Origin: Paludibacteraceae bacterium
GTDB taxonomy: Bacteria > Bacteroidota > Bacteroidia > Bacteroidales > Paludibacteraceae
DNA length: 5,967 nucleotides
Assembly (NCBI GenBank): GCA_017960065.1
Contig: JAGCZK010000079.1
Location: 1 to 5,967 of the forward strand
Reading direction: 5' to 3'
Under the pieces are notes generated by a model. The model was given only the letters and a program-made list of their open reading frames with translations. It searched no databases and had not been told where the DNA came from. Numbering within the stretch: position 1 is the first letter of the stretch; every line of letters starts with the position of its first letter. The translations under genes and the position numbers were made by a program. Positions 4,714 to 5,967 of the stretch are shown here, piece after piece.

Positions 4714-5967
4714 TTACGACCCGATTTCGCTCAGTTCGAGCCAGCGGGTGGATTTTTCGTCGAGCAGGGGCAGCAACTCGGAGATGCGGGCCGACTTGGC
4801 CATCAAGTCCTCGTGGCCGAGCGCGCCGGAGGCAAAGTCTTCTTCCAAGGCTTTCTTCTCGGCCTCGAGTGCCTCAATCTCCTGCTCGAGCGCAGCCATT
4901 TCCTTTTGCTCGGCGTAGGTCAGCCGGCGCGCCCGCTCGCGACGGGGGCGGCTGTCAGCCGCCGGAACGGCCTGTTTGGCGCTTTCGGCCGGTTGCTTGT
5001 CCTGCATCTCACGCCAAAGGCGGAAATCGGTATAGTTGCCCGGAAAATCCTGCACCTCGCCGTCGCCGTTGAACACCAGCAGGTGATCGACAATTTTATC
5101 CATGAAATAGCGGTCGTGCGACACCACGATGACGCAGCCCTTAAACTGTTGCAGGTAGTCTTCGAGGATATTGAGGGTGACGATGTCGAGATCGTTGGTC
5201 GGTTCGTCGAGCACCAAAAAATTGGGATTGCGCATCAGCACCGTGCACAAATACAGCCGCCGGCGTTCGCCTCCGCTGAGTTTCTCGACATAGTCGTGCT
5301 GACGGGCCGGAGTAAACAGAAAATGCTGCAGCAGCTGGCCGGCCGTCAGCTTGCGGCCGCCCCCCAAGTCGATCTGCTCCGCGATGTCGCGCACCACATC
5401 AATCACTTTCTTGCCGTCTTCGCGACATATCCCCTCCTGGCTGTAATAGCCGAACCGCACCGTTTCGCCGATATCGAAATCGCCCGAATCGGGTTTTTCG
5501 AGTCCCAACAGCAACTTGACAAAGGTCGATTTGCCGGTGCCGTTGCGGCCGACGATACCCAGTTTTTCGTAACGGGCGAAATTGTAGTAAAAATCTTTGA
5601 GAATAACTTTGTCGCCGAACGACTTGCTCACATAGCGCGCCTCAAAAATTTTGGAGCCGATATAGGTGGACTTGACCTCGAGCCGCAGGTTGCGTTCCTG
5701 CTGCTTTTGTTTCACCTTCTGCTCGAGGGCGTAGAAATCGTCGATCCGGCTTTTGGCCTTGGACGCCCGGGCCTGCGGCTGGCGGCGCATCCAATCGAGC
5801 TCCTTGCGGTAGAGATTGGCGGCATGACGCTGCTCGGCTCGCTGCTGTTCCAGGCGTTCGGCGCGTTTTTCGAGGTAGTAGCTGTAATTGCATTTGAAGC
5901 GGTCAAAACCGAGGTATTCGATTTCGAGGTTATCCGAGCAGACCCGGTCGAGAAAATAGCGGTCATG
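4714..5967 (-). CDS. uup: ABC-F family ATPase, Uup type (5'-truncated by window edge)
   Basis: The visible part is 417 codons and runs off the right edge; the first in-frame Met (at 5790) is internal, because the frame stays open and homologous up to 5967. It begins inside the H-switch of the first nucleotide-binding domain (HDRYFLDRV, residues 1-9). Next come the charged interdomain linker starting NYSYYLEKRAER (27-38) and the whole second domain: Walker A GRNGTGKST (140-148), signature LSGGE (230-234), Walker B with DEPTNDLD (254-261) and SHDRY (283-287). After a low-complexity linker (about 330-349), a C-terminal coiled-coil (about 350-417) resembles the Uup C-terminal domain. There are no membrane segments, as expected for ABC-F proteins, which act on ribosomes; Uup has also been linked to DNA and branched-intermediate metabolism. 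The complete protein would be about 620-650 residues. A resistance-type ABC-F is less likely given the C-terminal coiled-coil. Confidence 0.9.
   Translation of the reverse strand, partial: HDRYFLDRVCSDNLEIEYLGFDRFKCNYSYYLEKRAERLEQQRAEQRHAANLYRKELDWMRRQPQARASKAKSRIDDFYALEQKVKQKQQERNLRLEVKSTYIGSKIFEARYVSKSFGDKVILKDFYYNFARYEKLGIVGRNGTGKSTFVKLLLGLEKPDSGDFDIGETVRFGYYSQEGICREDGKKVIDVVRDIAEQIDLGGGRKLTAGQLLQHFLFTPARQHDYVEKLSGGERRRLYLCTVLMRNPNFLVLDEPTNDLDIVTLNILEDYLQQFKGCVIVVSHDRYFMDKIVDHLLVFNGDGEVQDFPGNYTDFRLWREMQDKQPAESAKQAVPAADSRPRRERARRLTYAEQKEMAALEQEIEALEAEKKALEEDFASGALGHEDLMAKSARISELLPLLDEKSTRWLELSEIGS

Noticed and set aside
5712..5966. Alternative minus-strand frames at the right edge
   Set aside because: The ABC-F frame stays open through this region and encodes the conserved HDRYFLDRV and NYSYYLEKRAER segments, so other frames are shadows.
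1..5967. Mobile elements, CRISPR arrays, tRNA or rRNA genes
   Set aside because: No transposase or integrase motifs, no spaced repeat array and no tRNA-like cloverleaf were seen; coding genes fill nearly all of the window.

Overview
The window looks like chromosomal DNA from a GC-rich member of the Bacteroidales (Bacteroidetes). Two intergenic sites match the Bacteroidetes -7 promoter motif TAnnTTTG. Start codons lack convincing Shine-Dalgarno sequences, and the protein families (Uup-type ABC-F, DUF4139 protein, short TtcA, DUF59/SufT factor, TetR-TolC efflux layout) are typical of that group. A Rikenellaceae/Alistipes-like source would fit the base composition, but the genus cannot be fixed from the sequence alone.

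Layout. (1) Bases 1-784, minus strand: a TetR-family regulator followed after 7 nt by the first 52 codons of a TolC-family outer-membrane efflux protein that runs off the left edge. This is the usual start of a TetR-controlled RND/TolC efflux operon. (2) Bases 785-1040: a 256-bp AT-rich divergent intergenic region with a -7 promoter element at each end. Between them lie several inverted repeats, a 12-nt direct repeat and a cluster of TTACA half-sites. This is the most information-dense non-coding part of the window. (3) Bases 1041-3055, plus strand: ttcA (tRNA C32 thiolation, Fe-S dependent), a DUF59/SufT-like Fe-S assembly factor overlapping it by ATGA, and 12 nt later a lipoprotein of the endonuclease/exonuclease/phosphatase fold. 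(4) Bases 3059-5967, minus strand: an ABC-F ATPase of the Uup type, cut by the right edge, followed after 50 nt by an exported DUF4140/DUF4139 (MuiA-like) protein. That protein's 3' end faces the plus-strand operon with only 3 bp between the stop codons.

How the genes may work together. TtcA is an Fe-S enzyme, and its translationally coupled neighbour belongs to a family that helps mature Fe-S proteins, so these two plausibly form a functional pair. The TetR protein most likely represses its own gene together with the efflux operon, and candidate operators lie in the divergent region. The ABC-F protein (ribosome-associated) and the MuiA-like exported protein have no obvious shared function. 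Every gene belongs to a recognisable family, and I see no mobile element, CRISPR array, RNA gene or clearly novel multi-gene system.
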